Shown here piece after piece: positions 7,663 through 16,947 of a stretch of DNA of 64,000 bases. Made by a program: the position numbers and the translations under genes. The stretch is from CAZEMR01 sp964513465. Lineage in GTDB: Bacteria; Bacteroidota; Ignavibacteria; Kapaibacteriales; UBA2268. The notes under the pieces were generated by a model. It had not been told where the DNA came from, searched no databases, and saw only the letters and a list, made by a program, of their open reading frames with translations. The stretch is from the NCBI GenBank assembly GCA_964513465.1, contig CAZEMR010000002.1, positions 62,001-126,000 of the forward strand, written 5' to 3'. Positions within the stretch are counted from its first letter, which is position 1, and each line of letters opens with the position of its first letter.

Positions 7663-9774
7663 ATGGCTGAAAGCATTAAAATAGTCGGACAGGATCATAA
7701 TATCGCATTGTTTCGCGATAAGCTCAACCAGGCGAAAAAAGGCCAGGGTTCGGTAATGGTAATCCAGGGCGAAGCCGGATTCGGCAAGAGCCACCTTATG
7801 AACAAATATCTCGAAATCGCCAGCGAAAAGAATTCCGGCGCGATTGGCATATATGTGGAAAGCCAGGCGCCTATCGGGACGTTTAAGGTGGGCAATTTGC
7901 AGCCCCTTCTGCCGTTCAGCCGGGCGATGGAGCAGATGCTCGACGACAAGACCGTTTCGCCCGAGAAGAAATTCGCGCTCAATCTGGGTATGACCTTCCT
8001 GGCAGCGCTGCCGCTGGCGGGCGACCTATTCTATGCGGTCAAGGAGATGGGCCGGGATTACCGGCAATTCAAAAAGGATAAGTCCTCGGCCAGGCTGCAG
8101 AACGTATCCAGCGCTGCTGCGGATTATTTCGATTCGATATGCGCATTTGCGGATAAGGCTCCTTTGGCGCTGCTGATGGACGATATGCACTTTTCCGATG
8201 CGCAGTCGGTAGAGCTGCTTAATTTACTCGCCGAGAAAGCATCGGCGCATCCTTTACTCATAGTGCTTGCGCTTCGGCCAAGCATCATGGAGAGCCAGGC
8301 GCTTCCGATGCTGAATTTCGTACAAAAGCAGAAGCCAGCGGGTACTGTAACTTTCGTCGATCTTCCGGTACTAACCCGGGGTGAAATCCGCGAAATGTGC
8401 CATATATATTTCACTGGATATAAATCCAATCAGGAATTCGAAAAATGGATCAAAGAGCATTCGTTCTCGGTGCCGGGTGTGGCGGCGGAGTATCTGCGCT
8501 ATTTCGCGCAATATTCGCCGTTTGACGAAGAGGGCAATCTGGTTACGAATTTCGAGGATAATGAATTCCTTCCGGCTACGCTCCAGAGTCTGTTCTCGCA
8601 GGCAATTGAAGACCTTTCCGAAGATGAGAAGAATATTCTCTCAATCTGTAGCTGCGAGGGCATGGAATTCACTACCACAGTGGTCTCTCAGCTATTGAAT
8701 ATGGATATGCTGACCACAATCAAAAAGCTTCGTACGCTGCAGAACAAGACCGGTATAATCCGAAGCTTGGGCGCCCGCAATCGCTATGGTGTTAAATCGA
8801 CGGTATATCGGTTTACGCAGGCTTTTTATCAGTCATATTTCGAAAATTCTCTTGAATACGAAGAGCATATAGCTATGCACAGCCAGATAGCAGAGCTTCT
8901 GAAAGAAAAGTATGACGCTGCCTCAAGCGAGGAAATACGCCGAAAGATTGCGCCATATATCGCTGCCCACAGCTTAGCCGCCGGCGACGAGGATACGGTG
9001 AAGTCGATGCTTATGGTCGCCGCGGAGCATGCCGAACAGTATGGCAGCCCTGAAATGGTCAAGTCCGCATACGACAGTTTCAGGAATCTGGAGAATTTGA
9101 AATTAAGCCCTGAAGCTGCCGGAGAAGAAATCGTAGAGAAGGACGATCTGAGGTTTCTGAATCTGATCAGAAAGGCCGAAGATGCGCTCTCGGCGGGAGC
9201 TATCGGGAATGGGGAAACCATGGCGGAGGGCGAAGAAGTAGAAGCAAATGGCGTCAACGGCGCCGTAATTTCCGCCCCGATAGATTTCGAATCTCTGCGG
9301 CGGGAGGTAGTAAATGCATTTCACGCAGACGATTATCGCCTAGCGGCGGATATAGCCACCGATGCGCGTGGCGACCAGTTGGAGCTTCATCTATCCGAAA
9401 AGGCGCAGTTGCTCTCGCTTGCTATTAATTCATACATAATGCTCGGTGATTTCGAATCGGCAGAGAATATGGCCGCCGAGGCGCTCGCGCTGATCGAAAA
9501 CCGCGCCGACCCTATATCCGATTGCTTCATCTATAATTCCTGCGCGCTAATGAGCTCGCACCAGAACCGCCCCGGCGAAGCATATAATTATCTGACCAAA
9601 GCCGCCGAGCGTGCCCAATTGCTGCCCGCCGAACTTAGGCTGCTTACTATGGCGACTATAGGGCTTTTGATGCGGCAGACCTCGCCCGATAAGGCGCAGC
9701 AGTATATCGAGGCCGCCCGGATGCTAAGCGCAACGCTCAATTTCGACGAAATCAGTGCGGAATTGGGGGCTTAA
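7663..9774 (+). CDS. AAA-16 / Orc1-Cdc6-type ATPase with helical-repeat C-terminus
   Basis: A 703-residue cytoplasmic STAND-like ATPase. Walker A is GEAGFGKS (36-43) and Walker B is ALLMDDMHFSD (about 165-175), a pattern of the AAA_16 ATPases found in transcriptional and signalling regulators. Residues 290-430 look like a winged-helix section. From about 450 to the end the protein is helical with TPR-like Ala/Leu spacing (NSCALMSSHQNRPGEAYNYL, LLTMATIGLLMR). There is no DNA-binding LuxR end or protease-like effector, so the output is unknown. It begins 6 nt after the T9SS cargo gene and may be its regulator, but that is only position. Confidence 0.7.
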   Translation: MAESIKIVGQDHNIALFRDKLNQAKKGQGSVMVIQGEAGFGKSHLMNKYLEIASEKNSGAIGIYVESQAPIGTFKVGNLQPLLPFSRAMEQMLDDKTVSPEKKFALNLGMTFLAALPLAGDLFYAVKEMGRDYRQFKKDKSSARLQNVSSAAADYFDSICAFADKAPLALLMDDMHFSDAQSVELLNLLAEKASAHPLLIVLALRPSIMESQALPMLNFVQKQKPAGTVTFVDLPVLTRGEIREMCHIYFTGYKSNQEFEKWIKEHSFSVPGVAAEYLRYFAQYSPFDEEGNLVTNFEDNEFLPATLQSLFSQAIEDLSEDEKNILSICSCEGMEFTTTVVSQLLNMDMLTTIKKLRTLQNKTGIIRSLGARNRYGVKSTVYRFTQAFYQSYFENSLEYEEHIAMHSQIAELLKEKYDAASSEEIRRKIAPYIAAHSLAAGDEDTVKSMLMVAAEHAEQYGSPEMVKSAYDSFRNLENLKLSPEAAGEEIVEKDDLRFLNLIRKAEDALSAGAIGNGETMAEGEEVEANGVNGAVISAPIDFESLRREVVNAFHADDYRLAADIATDARGDQLELHLSEKAQLLSLAINSYIMLGDFESAENMAAEALALIENRADPISDCFIYNSCALMSSHQNRPGEAYNYLTKAAERAQLLPAELRLLTMATIGLLMRQTSPDKAQQYIEAARMLSATLNFDEISAELGA

Positions 9775-10095
9775 TTATTAATCGTAATTAAAATTCCCAT
9801 GAAAATCGGAAATAATATCAAATATTTACTTTTGTTAAATGTTAGTTTTTGATTCGGATTTTATTCCTAATCCTTCCTCTTCATTCCCCGCAGGGTGCAT
9901 TAATCCAGTGTCGTAATATTTGAGCGACTCCGCTATCACTTGAAATTACCCGTTTATTGGGCAGTTTGAATTCGTCCGAAATTATTTTTTATAAAGAACG
10001 AATATGTTGTAATTCATAAATCGTTTGTATTTTGTTGCTTTTTGATTATATTACTCATGTGTTAAGATTGTGTAAAATTTTTCAGGAGCCCCACC
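9775..10095. other. Intergenic region, 321 nt
   Basis: AT-rich spacer between the ATPase gene and the arylsulfotransferase. No open frame with a credible ribosome site, no tRNA-like fold and no strong hairpin was seen. The last 80 nt before 10096 are T-rich and presumably carry the promoter, but I cannot place a box with confidence. The ribosome site for the next gene is CAGGAG at about 10083-10088. Confidence 0.4.
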
Positions 10096-12261
10096 ATGTC
10101 TTTCGCAAAATCTATTCTTTCAATAATTGTAATCCAGCTTTTATGGCTGCCTTTGCTAACCGCTGCGGATTCGTTTACCTACGTATATCCGGGCGAGGGC
10201 AGCGATTTTGCTTCGGGAAAGCATCTTGTGCTGCTACGCGCCTCGCATAAGATCGACCCGGCCAGCTTGTCTGATGCGGTCATCCGGCTGACAGGCTCGA
10301 AGAGCTGCAACAGTGAATTCGAACTGCGCATCGCCGCAGACAATCAGTCGCTGAATCTGATCCCTAAGGCAGAGTTTATGCCGGGCGAGAGCGTGACGTT
10401 GGATTATCGGGGAGGACTCCGATTTGCCGATGGCCGCCAAATTGCGCCATATAAATATACTTATAAAATCGGCGAGCATAGAGCCCTTCCCCGGCGGAGC
10501 TTTGGTGATCTCGAGGCTGATTTCGGCGGCATGCCGATCGATAAGCGCATTAGAACCAAATCCGAAAAAGCGATGGACCTGCCCGGGGCATTCCCGAAAT
10601 GGCGGGTTGTAGAGTCGAACGATCCGCAGCCGGGATATATATTTACGACGGTTTTCAATCCACATGCCCTTAATTGGTATCCCGATTTGGAAACAAATGT
10701 CTCAATTATTGATAATTACGGTACCCAGGTTTTTTGCTGGAGTGAGCCGAGCAATACCATAAATGGCGTATTAATTGATTTTAAGATGGTGCCGGATGGG
10801 AATATGATATTTGCCGTAGGAGGCCAGCATTATTATCTGAAAATGAATAAAAAATTCGAAGTAATAGATACGCTTCGAATGGTGAATGGTCTGGCGGATG
10901 CTCACGACTGCCTTGAGCTCGAAAACGGCCACCGCGTATTTTGCGATTATAATTATCGATATGTCGATCTGACGGACAGCGTCGAGGGCGGCCACCCGAT
11001 GAATGTGATCAATGCGCGCATTCAGGAACAGGACGCCGATGGCAATGTGATATTCGACTGGAACGGATTCGGGCATATTTTCATAGACGAATACATGTTC
11101 AATAAACGGACGGATTGGGCCAATATCAAAAATGTCGATCTGGCGCATATCAATGCGGTAGAGGCCGATTCGGATACGACCTTTTTGCTATCGCTGCGGC
11201 ACACGAGTTATATTTGCAGAGTTAATAAAAATACCGGCAATATTATGTGGAAGCTTGGCGGCGGCCACGGCAACCAGTTCCTGCTGAGAAGCAAAGTGCC
11301 CGGCGAATCGCCATTGATATTCGCACAGCACGACGTCCGGCGCCTGCCCAATGGGAACATAACCGTATATGATAATGGTGTTTACGGGCGCGATCCCGAA
11401 TATTCGCGTTACGCGGAATTCGAAGTGGATGAGGAATATAAAGTGGCGACTCTGGTGCGTGTGCTGCGCAGCCAGCCGAACGATATTTTCGGCCTCATTA
11501 CCGGTAGCTCCCGGCATCTGGACGACGGCAGCATTGTCGTGGGCTGGGGCTCGGGCCGCCCGAATATCACAGAGTTTAAGCCGGATGGTACTCCCGCGCT
11601 GACTCTCGACGCCGATGCGTGTATATACCGCGCGGTCAAGTATGATTTCAAAAATGAAATATTCGATACGGACAAGGATACCCTCCAATTCGGCGACGTG
11701 GCTACTACGGTAAACCGTAAATTCGTCGCATTCAATCGCACCGACCGGGATATTATTATTAATAATTTCCTTACGAATACAGAGGATTTCTTCGCGCTGG
11801 CCGACGAACTGCCGCGGACGATTCCGGCGGGCGGATCGGCTGAATTCACGGTCGAAATGACCAACGACGGCCTGCATACGCGCGATGAGATTATTAAGGA
11901 TGTGGCAACCTTTTGCAGCGATACGGACAGTACCCGGATTTCCTTCCAGGTCAATCTGTGCGGTGTGTTGCTCGACGGCTCCGGCGTTGTCGATATGGTG
12001 CCGGGATTCGAATACTCGGCCTGGCCACAGCCGGCGAACGAGGAATTTTCCGTACGAATTAAATATCACCCCGGTGCGGCGGTGCGAATGGAGATGTACG
12101 ACATAATGGGCAACCATATCGAAACGCTCCACGACGGAATGCTCAACTCGGGCGAACTGATCATCCGCCGCGAAACCGGCAATTACTCCAATGGAATATA
12201 TATACTCCGGATAACGACGGACGAAGGGACAATGTCTCGTCGGGTGCTTATTGGCAAATAA
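10096..12261 (+). CDS. Arylsulfate sulfotransferase (ASST-like) secreted by T9SS
   Basis: Predicted surface or secreted enzyme that moves a sulfuryl group from a phenolic sulfate to another phenol without PAPS. Signal peptide at 1-23. Residues about 25-120 form an Ig-like leader (VYPGEGSDF...). The ASST propeller follows, with PGYIFTTVFNP, an aspartate/histidine-rich HDCLELENGHRVF, FLLSLRHTSYICRVNKNTG and IMWKLGGG. The arginine-histidine pair in SLRHTS is a good candidate for the catalytic-site strand. The last 80 residues are a Por sorting domain (YSAWPQPANEEFSV... NGIYILRITTDEG). Family ASSTs are usually periplasmic, so T9SS export is a notable variation. Followed by a bidirectional terminator. 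Confidence 0.75.
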   Translation: MSFAKSILSIIVIQLLWLPLLTAADSFTYVYPGEGSDFASGKHLVLLRASHKIDPASLSDAVIRLTGSKSCNSEFELRIAADNQSLNLIPKAEFMPGESVTLDYRGGLRFADGRQIAPYKYTYKIGEHRALPRRSFGDLEADFGGMPIDKRIRTKSEKAMDLPGAFPKWRVVESNDPQPGYIFTTVFNPHALNWYPDLETNVSIIDNYGTQVFCWSEPSNTINGVLIDFKMVPDGNMIFAVGGQHYYLKMNKKFEVIDTLRMVNGLADAHDCLELENGHRVFCDYNYRYVDLTDSVEGGHPMNVINARIQEQDADGNVIFDWNGFGHIFIDEYMFNKRTDWANIKNVDLAHINAVEADSDTTFLLSLRHTSYICRVNKNTGNIMWKLGGGHGNQFLLRSKVPGESPLIFAQHDVRRLPNGNITVYDNGVYGRDPEYSRYAEFEVDEEYKVATLVRVLRSQPNDIFGLITGSSRHLDDGSIVVGWGSGRPNITEFKPDGTPALTLDADACIYRAVKYDFKNEIFDTDKDTLQFGDVATTVNRKFVAFNRTDRDIIINNFLTNTEDFFALADELPRTIPAGGSAEFTVEMTNDGLHTRDEIIKDVATFCSDTDSTRISFQVNLCGVLLDGSGVVDMVPGFEYSAWPQPANEEFSVRIKYHPGAAVRMEMYDIMGNHIETLHDGMLNSGELIIRRETGNYSNGIYILRITTDEGTMSRRVLIGK

Positions 12262-12276
12262 ACACCTCAGCACGCG

Positions 12277-12309
12277 AAAAAGCCGTCCGGAATCGTCCGG
12301 GCGGCTTTT
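12277..12309. terminator. Bidirectional rho-independent terminator
   Basis: Inverted repeat of 14 bp (12278-12291 with 12296-12309, one G-T wobble) around a 4-nt loop. A4-5 lies on the left and T4 on the right, so it can end transcription from both sides. It sits between the convergent sulfotransferase gene and the 12330 gene. Confidence 0.8.
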
Positions 12310-12329
12310 CGAATTTGGTATGGAATTAT

Positions 12330-13562
12330 TTAGTTCTTAATAAATTTCAAATAAATCGTATCGGTTGGTGATATAAATCGTATGAAGTAAACGCCGGCGC
12401 CGAGCGGGCTTATGTCGATCTCGCCGCGAGGCTGACCGATGGCGCCCTCGAGTGCAATCCGGCCGCTGAGGTCTTTGATAATAAATTTATCGAATCCGCC
12501 CTGATTGATCTCGAAATTGAGCACATCCCCTGCGGGATTGGGGTGGATATTAATGTCGGTCAATGACCCATCTGCGGCTCCGGTTTCCGATTTGCCCTGC
12601 GGCGAGTAGTGATAAAATTTCATTTCGATAAGTTCGAGGTCTTCCGGAGCATCAACGATTTTGTATTCATATTCGGCGATAAGGAGATTGTTGGAATCAT
12701 ATTCATATTTTGTAAGGTAATCATTGGACATTTCTCCATTTTGAAATCCGTATTTGTTTATAGCGATTATATTTCCCATGCCATCATATTCATTTTCCTG
12801 AGCAAACAGCTTTTTCCATTTGTCATTTTTCCAAAATGAATAACAGGCATATGATTTTTTCTTGCCGGAATACTTATAAGTGGATTTTAAATAAGGGGTT
12901 AATACGCCGTTTTTCTTATCGTATAACGTAGAGCTTAATAATTCGCCGTCATTAAATTCGTAATCATAAACAACGAATTCATCGATATTGTCAAGCATGC
13001 AATTCTCCTGTTCGATAATGCGGCCATTTTCGTCGAAAGTTCTGGTGTAGCATTCGCGGTTGCTCCATTCGCCGGATTCCGGATCGAATTCTTCGACTTT
13101 TCGCGAAATGGCTAATCCGTCTTCGTTGACTCTGGTGGCGGATTTTGAAGAAAGGTAGCACTCATCATCGTTCCATTGGTAAATTTTTACATACTCCCAA
13201 TCGCCGTCATAGTTATATTCGATTTTTTTTCTGTTTTTCCAATCCGCTTCGTCGGGATATAGAGAAATCGTATTTTGGGTTAGTGTCGAAAGCAGCCTCC
13301 CGTCGGGCGAATACTCGCGCATTTCGCGGAAGAATTTGACGATTGTGTTCGGGCTGTGGATTCTGGTCATAATCAGCGTGTCGCGGCCCTTGGCATCGGG
13401 GAAGTAGCGGATTGACTTCCAGGGGCCGATCTGTGGGTAATCGAATTTCACATAATAAACCGCGGAGTCGAGATGGAAGCCTTCCCGGCATGAATTTCCG
13501 GGGTGGAGCGCAAAACCGGCCTGGCAGCCGAGCAATAACAAAATGGCGATAAGTCGGATCAT
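12330..13562 (-). CDS. Secreted repeat protein with T9SS C-terminal sorting domain
   Basis: The start is taken at the ATG giving MIRLIAILLLLGCQAGFAL, a clear signal peptide (410 residues); upstream in-frame codons add a non-signal leader. The middle is made of loosely repeated units of the type F/Y-D-x-x-G-R/N-x-x, for example TFDENGRI, EYDGMGNI and EYDSNNLL. These resemble the YD-type repeats of RHS-like or related beta-strand solenoids. The end is a Por sorting domain (INIHPNPAGDVLNF ... GAGVYFIRF). Function of the passenger is unknown; an adhesin-like surface role is a guess. Confidence 0.65.
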   Translation of the reverse strand: MIRLIAILLLLGCQAGFALHPGNSCREGFHLDSAVYYVKFDYPQIGPWKSIRYFPDAKGRDTLIMTRIHSPNTIVKFFREMREYSPDGRLLSTLTQNTISLYPDEADWKNRKKIEYNYDGDWEYVKIYQWNDDECYLSSKSATRVNEDGLAISRKVEEFDPESGEWSNRECYTRTFDENGRIIEQENCMLDNIDEFVVYDYEFNDGELLSSTLYDKKNGVLTPYLKSTYKYSGKKKSYACYSFWKNDKWKKLFAQENEYDGMGNIIAINKYGFQNGEMSNDYLTKYEYDSNNLLIAEYEYKIVDAPEDLELIEMKFYHYSPQGKSETGAADGSLTDINIHPNPAGDVLNFEINQGGFDKFIIKDLSGRIALEGAIGQPRGEIDISPLGAGVYFIRFISPTDTIYLKFIKN

Positions 13563-13765
13563 GGCGAGCCTCGTTGTAGGTGTGGGACAAAATATTAAAC
13601 GAAGTATCAATGCGCCATAGTGATCCGGATTGTTGTGAAGTGGTTGATTTATATCAATATAAAAATAAAATATATATAAAGCAACAGATATTTTTAATAA
13701 AAACGAAGAGATTGCTTCGTATAAGATATTTCGCCGGTCGGCGGGTGTTTTATGCGCCACCTGCC

Positions 13766-13794
13766 AAAAAAAAAGCTCCGCCATATAGCGGAGC
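13766..13794 (-). terminator. Terminator of the 13823-14050 gene
   Basis: Read on the minus strand, a 7-bp GC-rich stem (13788-13794 with 13775-13781, 6-nt loop) is followed by nine T. This is a textbook intrinsic terminator about 30 nt downstream of the small gene's stop codon. Confidence 0.85.
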
Positions 13795-13822
13795 CATTTG
13801 ATGAAAAATTTTTCTCGCGGCG

Positions 13823-14050
13823 TCAGACTTTGACGTCGAGGTAGCCTTTTTCGATCTGGCTTTGTGCGGTTTGCTGAATCTGCTGCTGCGGCTGCGCGCT
13901 TGCGAGCAATTGCAGCAACTGGCGCTGGGTGCTTCCTGCACCTGTTCCGGCGGCGTCTCTAAGCATTTCCTTCCGGATTTCGTTCTGGACGGTGATCGGA
14001 GGTTTCTCAGAGCTTGCCGGCTCCTGTTTCTGGACTGAATCGATAGTCAT
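13823..14050 (-). CDS. Small Gln-rich protein of unknown function
   Basis: 75 residues with no signal peptide or membrane segment. It is rich in Gln, Ala and Ser, with a helix-like middle (STQRQLLQLLASAQPQQQIQ) and an ordered-looking end EKGYLDVKV. A perfect GGAGGT ribosome site stands 4 nt before the ATG and its own terminator follows, so expression is well supported. The composition and the terminal G-Y-L-D-V-K-V resemble small flagellum- or motility-associated proteins, but I could not assign it to a family. Confidence 0.6.
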   Translation of the reverse strand: MTIDSVQKQEPASSEKPPITVQNEIRKEMLRDAAGTGAGSTQRQLLQLLASAQPQQQIQQTAQSQIEKGYLDVKV

Positions 14051-14230
14051 GGTGACCTCCGTTATTTATGGTTAGAATATTTTTTTTCCTTTTCAGAGAG
14101 TATCGGCAACAACTTAAGAAAACTTTAGCGATTTTTGCGAAATAATTTCCCGTACCTTATTGCCGGAAATGTAAATATATAATATATAAACGCTTAATGC
14201 AAGCTAAAATTTTGATGATTCCGAAAATAT

Positions 14231-15049
14231 TTATTTCGATCTTAATATATATAATGCCTCGAGGCTCAGATATTTCCTCACGAATGGCATGAACGCCAGC
14301 GGAGTAAGCCGAAGGGCGGGCAGCCCGAATTTCATTTTGAACACGGGGCGCAGAAGATAATAGTCCGAATGCTCGATGGAATATCCCGCTTCGCCTGCGG
14401 CGGCGATGAATTTCCGCGGCGTCAGCCGGATGGACTGCAGGCGGCGCACCTCGCCAATGTCGTTGGGGCGCCCCTTTGCGATCAGTTTATGGAATATTGC
14501 GTCGGGCAGCAAATGGATATATGGCAGCTTCCCGCCGGGGCTAGCGACCGTGTGCTGATGGCCGCCATAAGGCGAATGATAGGGCGGGAAGGTAACCAGC
14601 AGCCGTCCGCCGGGCTTGAGCATTTGCCTGATATTCGCCAGTGCGAGCCGGGTGTTGTCGAGGTGCTCGATGGTATCGCGGAGCATGGCCAGATCGAAAG
14701 CATTGCGCCAGGGTCCGGGCAGCGGCTCGGTCATTATATTATGCACGGCGAATTCTATATCGAGCGCGGCGATTCCGGCAATACGGCGGCCCATTTCGAG
14801 GCGGCTCGTCGCGATGTCGGTACCCAGAGAATGCCCCGCTCCGGCCTCGTTTAGCGCAGCGAGCACTCCGCCCTCGGCGCAGCCAATCTCGGCAACTGAG
14901 TCGCCTGGGGCGAATGCGCGCTGCCGCTTCAGGTATGGCGCCAGCACTTCCGCGCCGTAGCGGTACTGGTATTGCCAGTAGTATTTGTGGTCGGCGGGTA
15001 TTTCGGGCGATTGGTCAATTATATTATAAGTGTCATTCATTGATTTCAT
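14231..15049 (-). CDS. SAM-dependent class I methyltransferase
   Basis: 272 residues with SAM-binding motif I VAEIGCAEGGVLAAL (about 51-65), the acidic strand after it (LGTDIATSRLEMG), and post-I motif LRDTIEHLDNTRLAL. This is the UbiE/Methyltransf_11 arrangement seen in O-methyltransferases of LPS or lipid sugars. The basic C-terminal third (PLAFMPFVRKYLSLEALYIL) may contact membrane. Either Met at 15049 or the one 3 codons later could be the start. Substrate unknown. It stands alone between two unrelated units. Confidence 0.75.
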   Translation of the reverse strand: MKSMNDTYNIIDQSPEIPADHKYYWQYQYRYGAEVLAPYLKRQRAFAPGDSVAEIGCAEGGVLAALNEAGAGHSLGTDIATSRLEMGRRIAGIAALDIEFAVHNIMTEPLPGPWRNAFDLAMLRDTIEHLDNTRLALANIRQMLKPGGRLLVTFPPYHSPYGGHQHTVASPGGKLPYIHLLPDAIFHKLIAKGRPNDIGEVRRLQSIRLTPRKFIAAAGEAGYSIEHSDYYLLRPVFKMKFGLPALRLTPLAFMPFVRKYLSLEALYILRSK

Positions 15050-15208
15050 ATGAAAAATTTGTTAAAATAAGCTGAATTCAAATTCGTAATTGGAAAATAA
15101 ATCCGATCGAATTAATCTTAGTTCGGCTTAAAAAATATATATACGCAATATAAACATTTTTATTAAATTGCTGATACATTCCAATTCACCAACTTACCGG
15201 AGGCTTTT

Positions 15209-16156
15209 ATGAAAAACTTATTCAAATTCTCATTGTTGTCCGTATTGCTTGCGATGCTGGTGGTGTCGTGCAGCAAGGACGACAACCCGGTCGACAACAG
15301 CGACCTTGGCCGTTTTGCCGCTACTTTCCAGTTTAAGCTGGACGGCCAGAGCAAAAATTATAAATATGGCGGCGCAGCATACGACGCCGAGGATAGTTAT
15401 TCCTACATCGCCGGCGCTAAGGATACCACCAGCTTTATTGGCGACATCACCGGCGAGATTCTCTACATCGAGCTTCCCGGCAAAAATACCGGTACATATC
15501 AGGTTATCGACGGCGAAAACGAGATATATCTCAGAATTGGCAGTGATTTTTATTCCGGTCAGTCCGGCGTAATTACGATCTCCAAATTCGAAGGCGTTGG
15601 CGGCAAGGTAGAAGGCTCATTCAGCGCAGTGCTCAAGAATTCGCTGACCGGCGAGGAAATCAATATTACCGACGGCAGCTTTTCGGTTACGCGGTTCGAG
15701 GATGACGATTTCAGCGATGACGATAATAACAACCCGGTCGAGGGCGAGAATAGCTTTATTCTGAATGGATATGAATTTGATAATGAGCATTTCGAGGTTG
15801 ACGAAAGCGCCACAAATGCCGTATTTGCATATGCTTCGGGAGATGCGGGATCGTCTATCCAGATTTATGGCACTACCGAGGTCGACGGAAATACCGAGGA
15901 CATCACAATAAGCATAATCATCCGCCATGATTCGCCGGAAGCAGGCAATTACCAGATCGATCTGGAAAATACCACAATGATAATCGACATGGGCGAGCGC
16001 ACATTTATGCCGCTTTATGGCGAAATTACTATCACCAGCTATGGCGACATCGGCGACTACGTAGAGGGCACATTCGAGGGCCGGTTCAAGGGAATTGCCG
16101 ACGGCAAGGAATATGATATAAGCGGCGGAAAATTCTCGGCCATGCGCACATATTGA
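15209..16156 (+). CDS. Two-domain surface or periplasmic lipoprotein
   Basis: Signal peptide with lipobox LVVSC gives a lipidated Cys at about residue 21, then an acidic linker (SKDDNPVDNSD). Residues 35-170 and 190-315 are repeats of one beta-rich domain. Both halves contain the block T-I-S/T-S-Y/K-x-x-x-G-D/V-x-V-x-G-x-F and end in GGxFSxxR. The next gene (16351) has one copy of the same domain. The ribosome site CGGAGG precedes the ATG. No known family is recognised; the module resembles the acidic, calcium-type beta sandwiches common in Bacteroidota lipoproteins. Confidence 0.65.
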   Translation: MKNLFKFSLLSVLLAMLVVSCSKDDNPVDNSDLGRFAATFQFKLDGQSKNYKYGGAAYDAEDSYSYIAGAKDTTSFIGDITGEILYIELPGKNTGTYQVIDGENEIYLRIGSDFYSGQSGVITISKFEGVGGKVEGSFSAVLKNSLTGEEINITDGSFSVTRFEDDDFSDDDNNNPVEGENSFILNGYEFDNEHFEVDESATNAVFAYASGDAGSSIQIYGTTEVDGNTEDITISIIIRHDSPEAGNYQIDLENTTMIIDMGERTFMPLYGEITITSYGDIGDYVEGTFEGRFKGIADGKEYDISGGKFSAMRTY

Positions 16157-16180
16157 TCAAACTTATATTTAAAATTAAAT

Positions 16181-16215
16181 GGCTGCCCGGCTTATCTGCG
16201 GGTGGCCATTTTTAT
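16181..16215 (+). terminator. Intrinsic terminator after the 15209 lipoprotein
   Basis: A 9-bp stem with two wobble pairs (GGCTGCCCG with CGGGTGGCC, 8-nt loop) followed by T-rich sequence, 25 nt past the stop codon. Confidence 0.7.
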
Positions 16216-16350
16216 TATATTAAAATATGCCCGCGTGTGCTTCGTACGATATATATATCCGAATCAGCTTCATTTACTTCAGCATTTTGAAATATTCGCG
16301 CTTTCTCTTCTGAAAATTCTATTTGTATCATTAAAAACGAGGAGTCTCAA

Positions 16351-16878
16351 ATGAGAAGGACTATTCATATTCTATTCATTAGTTTTATCCTTTCGGTTGC
16401 CCTTATCGGATGCAGCGACGACGGCGACGACAATCCCACCAATGGTAATGGAGGCGATCACCCGTTCGAGGGCACTTTCGAATTCACTTCCGACGGTAAT
16501 GATGTCGATTTCGGTTGGGGACTTGCCGGCCACGATGCTGATAATAACCAATCCTTTGCCTATGGCGCTGCGGACACAACCGGCATTTCCAATTTCAATG
16601 TGGAAAACGCAATGATTATTTATTGGGAAGGAATGTCCGAAGGCACATTCCAGATTGACGGCGACAAAGTTAATATAATCCGCTGGCTCGACGAGAGTGT
16701 GTTTTATTACGGAGTTTCGGGCGAGCTGACGATTACGCATTTTGGCGATGTAGGAGGCACAATCGAAGGCAACTTCAATGCCAAACTGAGCAATCCGCTC
16801 GACATGGATACGGTGAACATCACCGGCGGCAATTTCTCTGTCGTCCGTGTTGACGAATTCGGCACATTGCCTGATTAA
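16351..16878 (+). CDS. Single-domain paralogue of the preceding lipoprotein
   Basis: 175 residues. Lipobox ALIGC, then a low-complexity acidic linker (SDDGDDNPTNGNGGD) and one beta-rich domain. That domain matches either half of the 15209 protein: AAxDTT-like block, a stretch ending GELTITHFGDVGGTIEGNF, then GGNFSVVRV. The two genes are tandem on the same strand but each has its own terminator, so they are likely transcribed separately. The arrangement suggests a duplication followed by domain gain or loss. Role unknown. Confidence 0.65.
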   Translation: MRRTIHILFISFILSVALIGCSDDGDDNPTNGNGGDHPFEGTFEFTSDGNDVDFGWGLAGHDADNNQSFAYGAADTTGISNFNVENAMIIYWEGMSEGTFQIDGDKVNIIRWLDESVFYYGVSGELTITHFGDVGGTIEGNFNAKLSNPLDMDTVNITGGNFSVVRVDEFGTLPD

Positions 16879-16902
16879 TTAAAATTAGCCGATTAAAAAT
16901 CG

Positions 16903-16939
16903 GGGCTGCCTGCTTTGAAATGCTTGCAGCCCTTTTTTT
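16903..16939 (+). terminator. Intrinsic terminator after the 16351 lipoprotein
   Basis: Stem GGGCTGC (16903-16909) with GCAGCCC (16926-16932), followed by seven T. The loop is long (16 nt). It also lies just past the end of the minus-strand gene 16948-17271. Confidence 0.75.
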
Positions 16940-16947
16940 AATACTAT

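Noticed and set aside
11188..12273. Long minus-strand frame (361 codons) opposite the sulfotransferase
   Set aside because: Lies wholly opposite a gene with clear ASST and sorting-domain motifs; composition is that of an antisense shadow.
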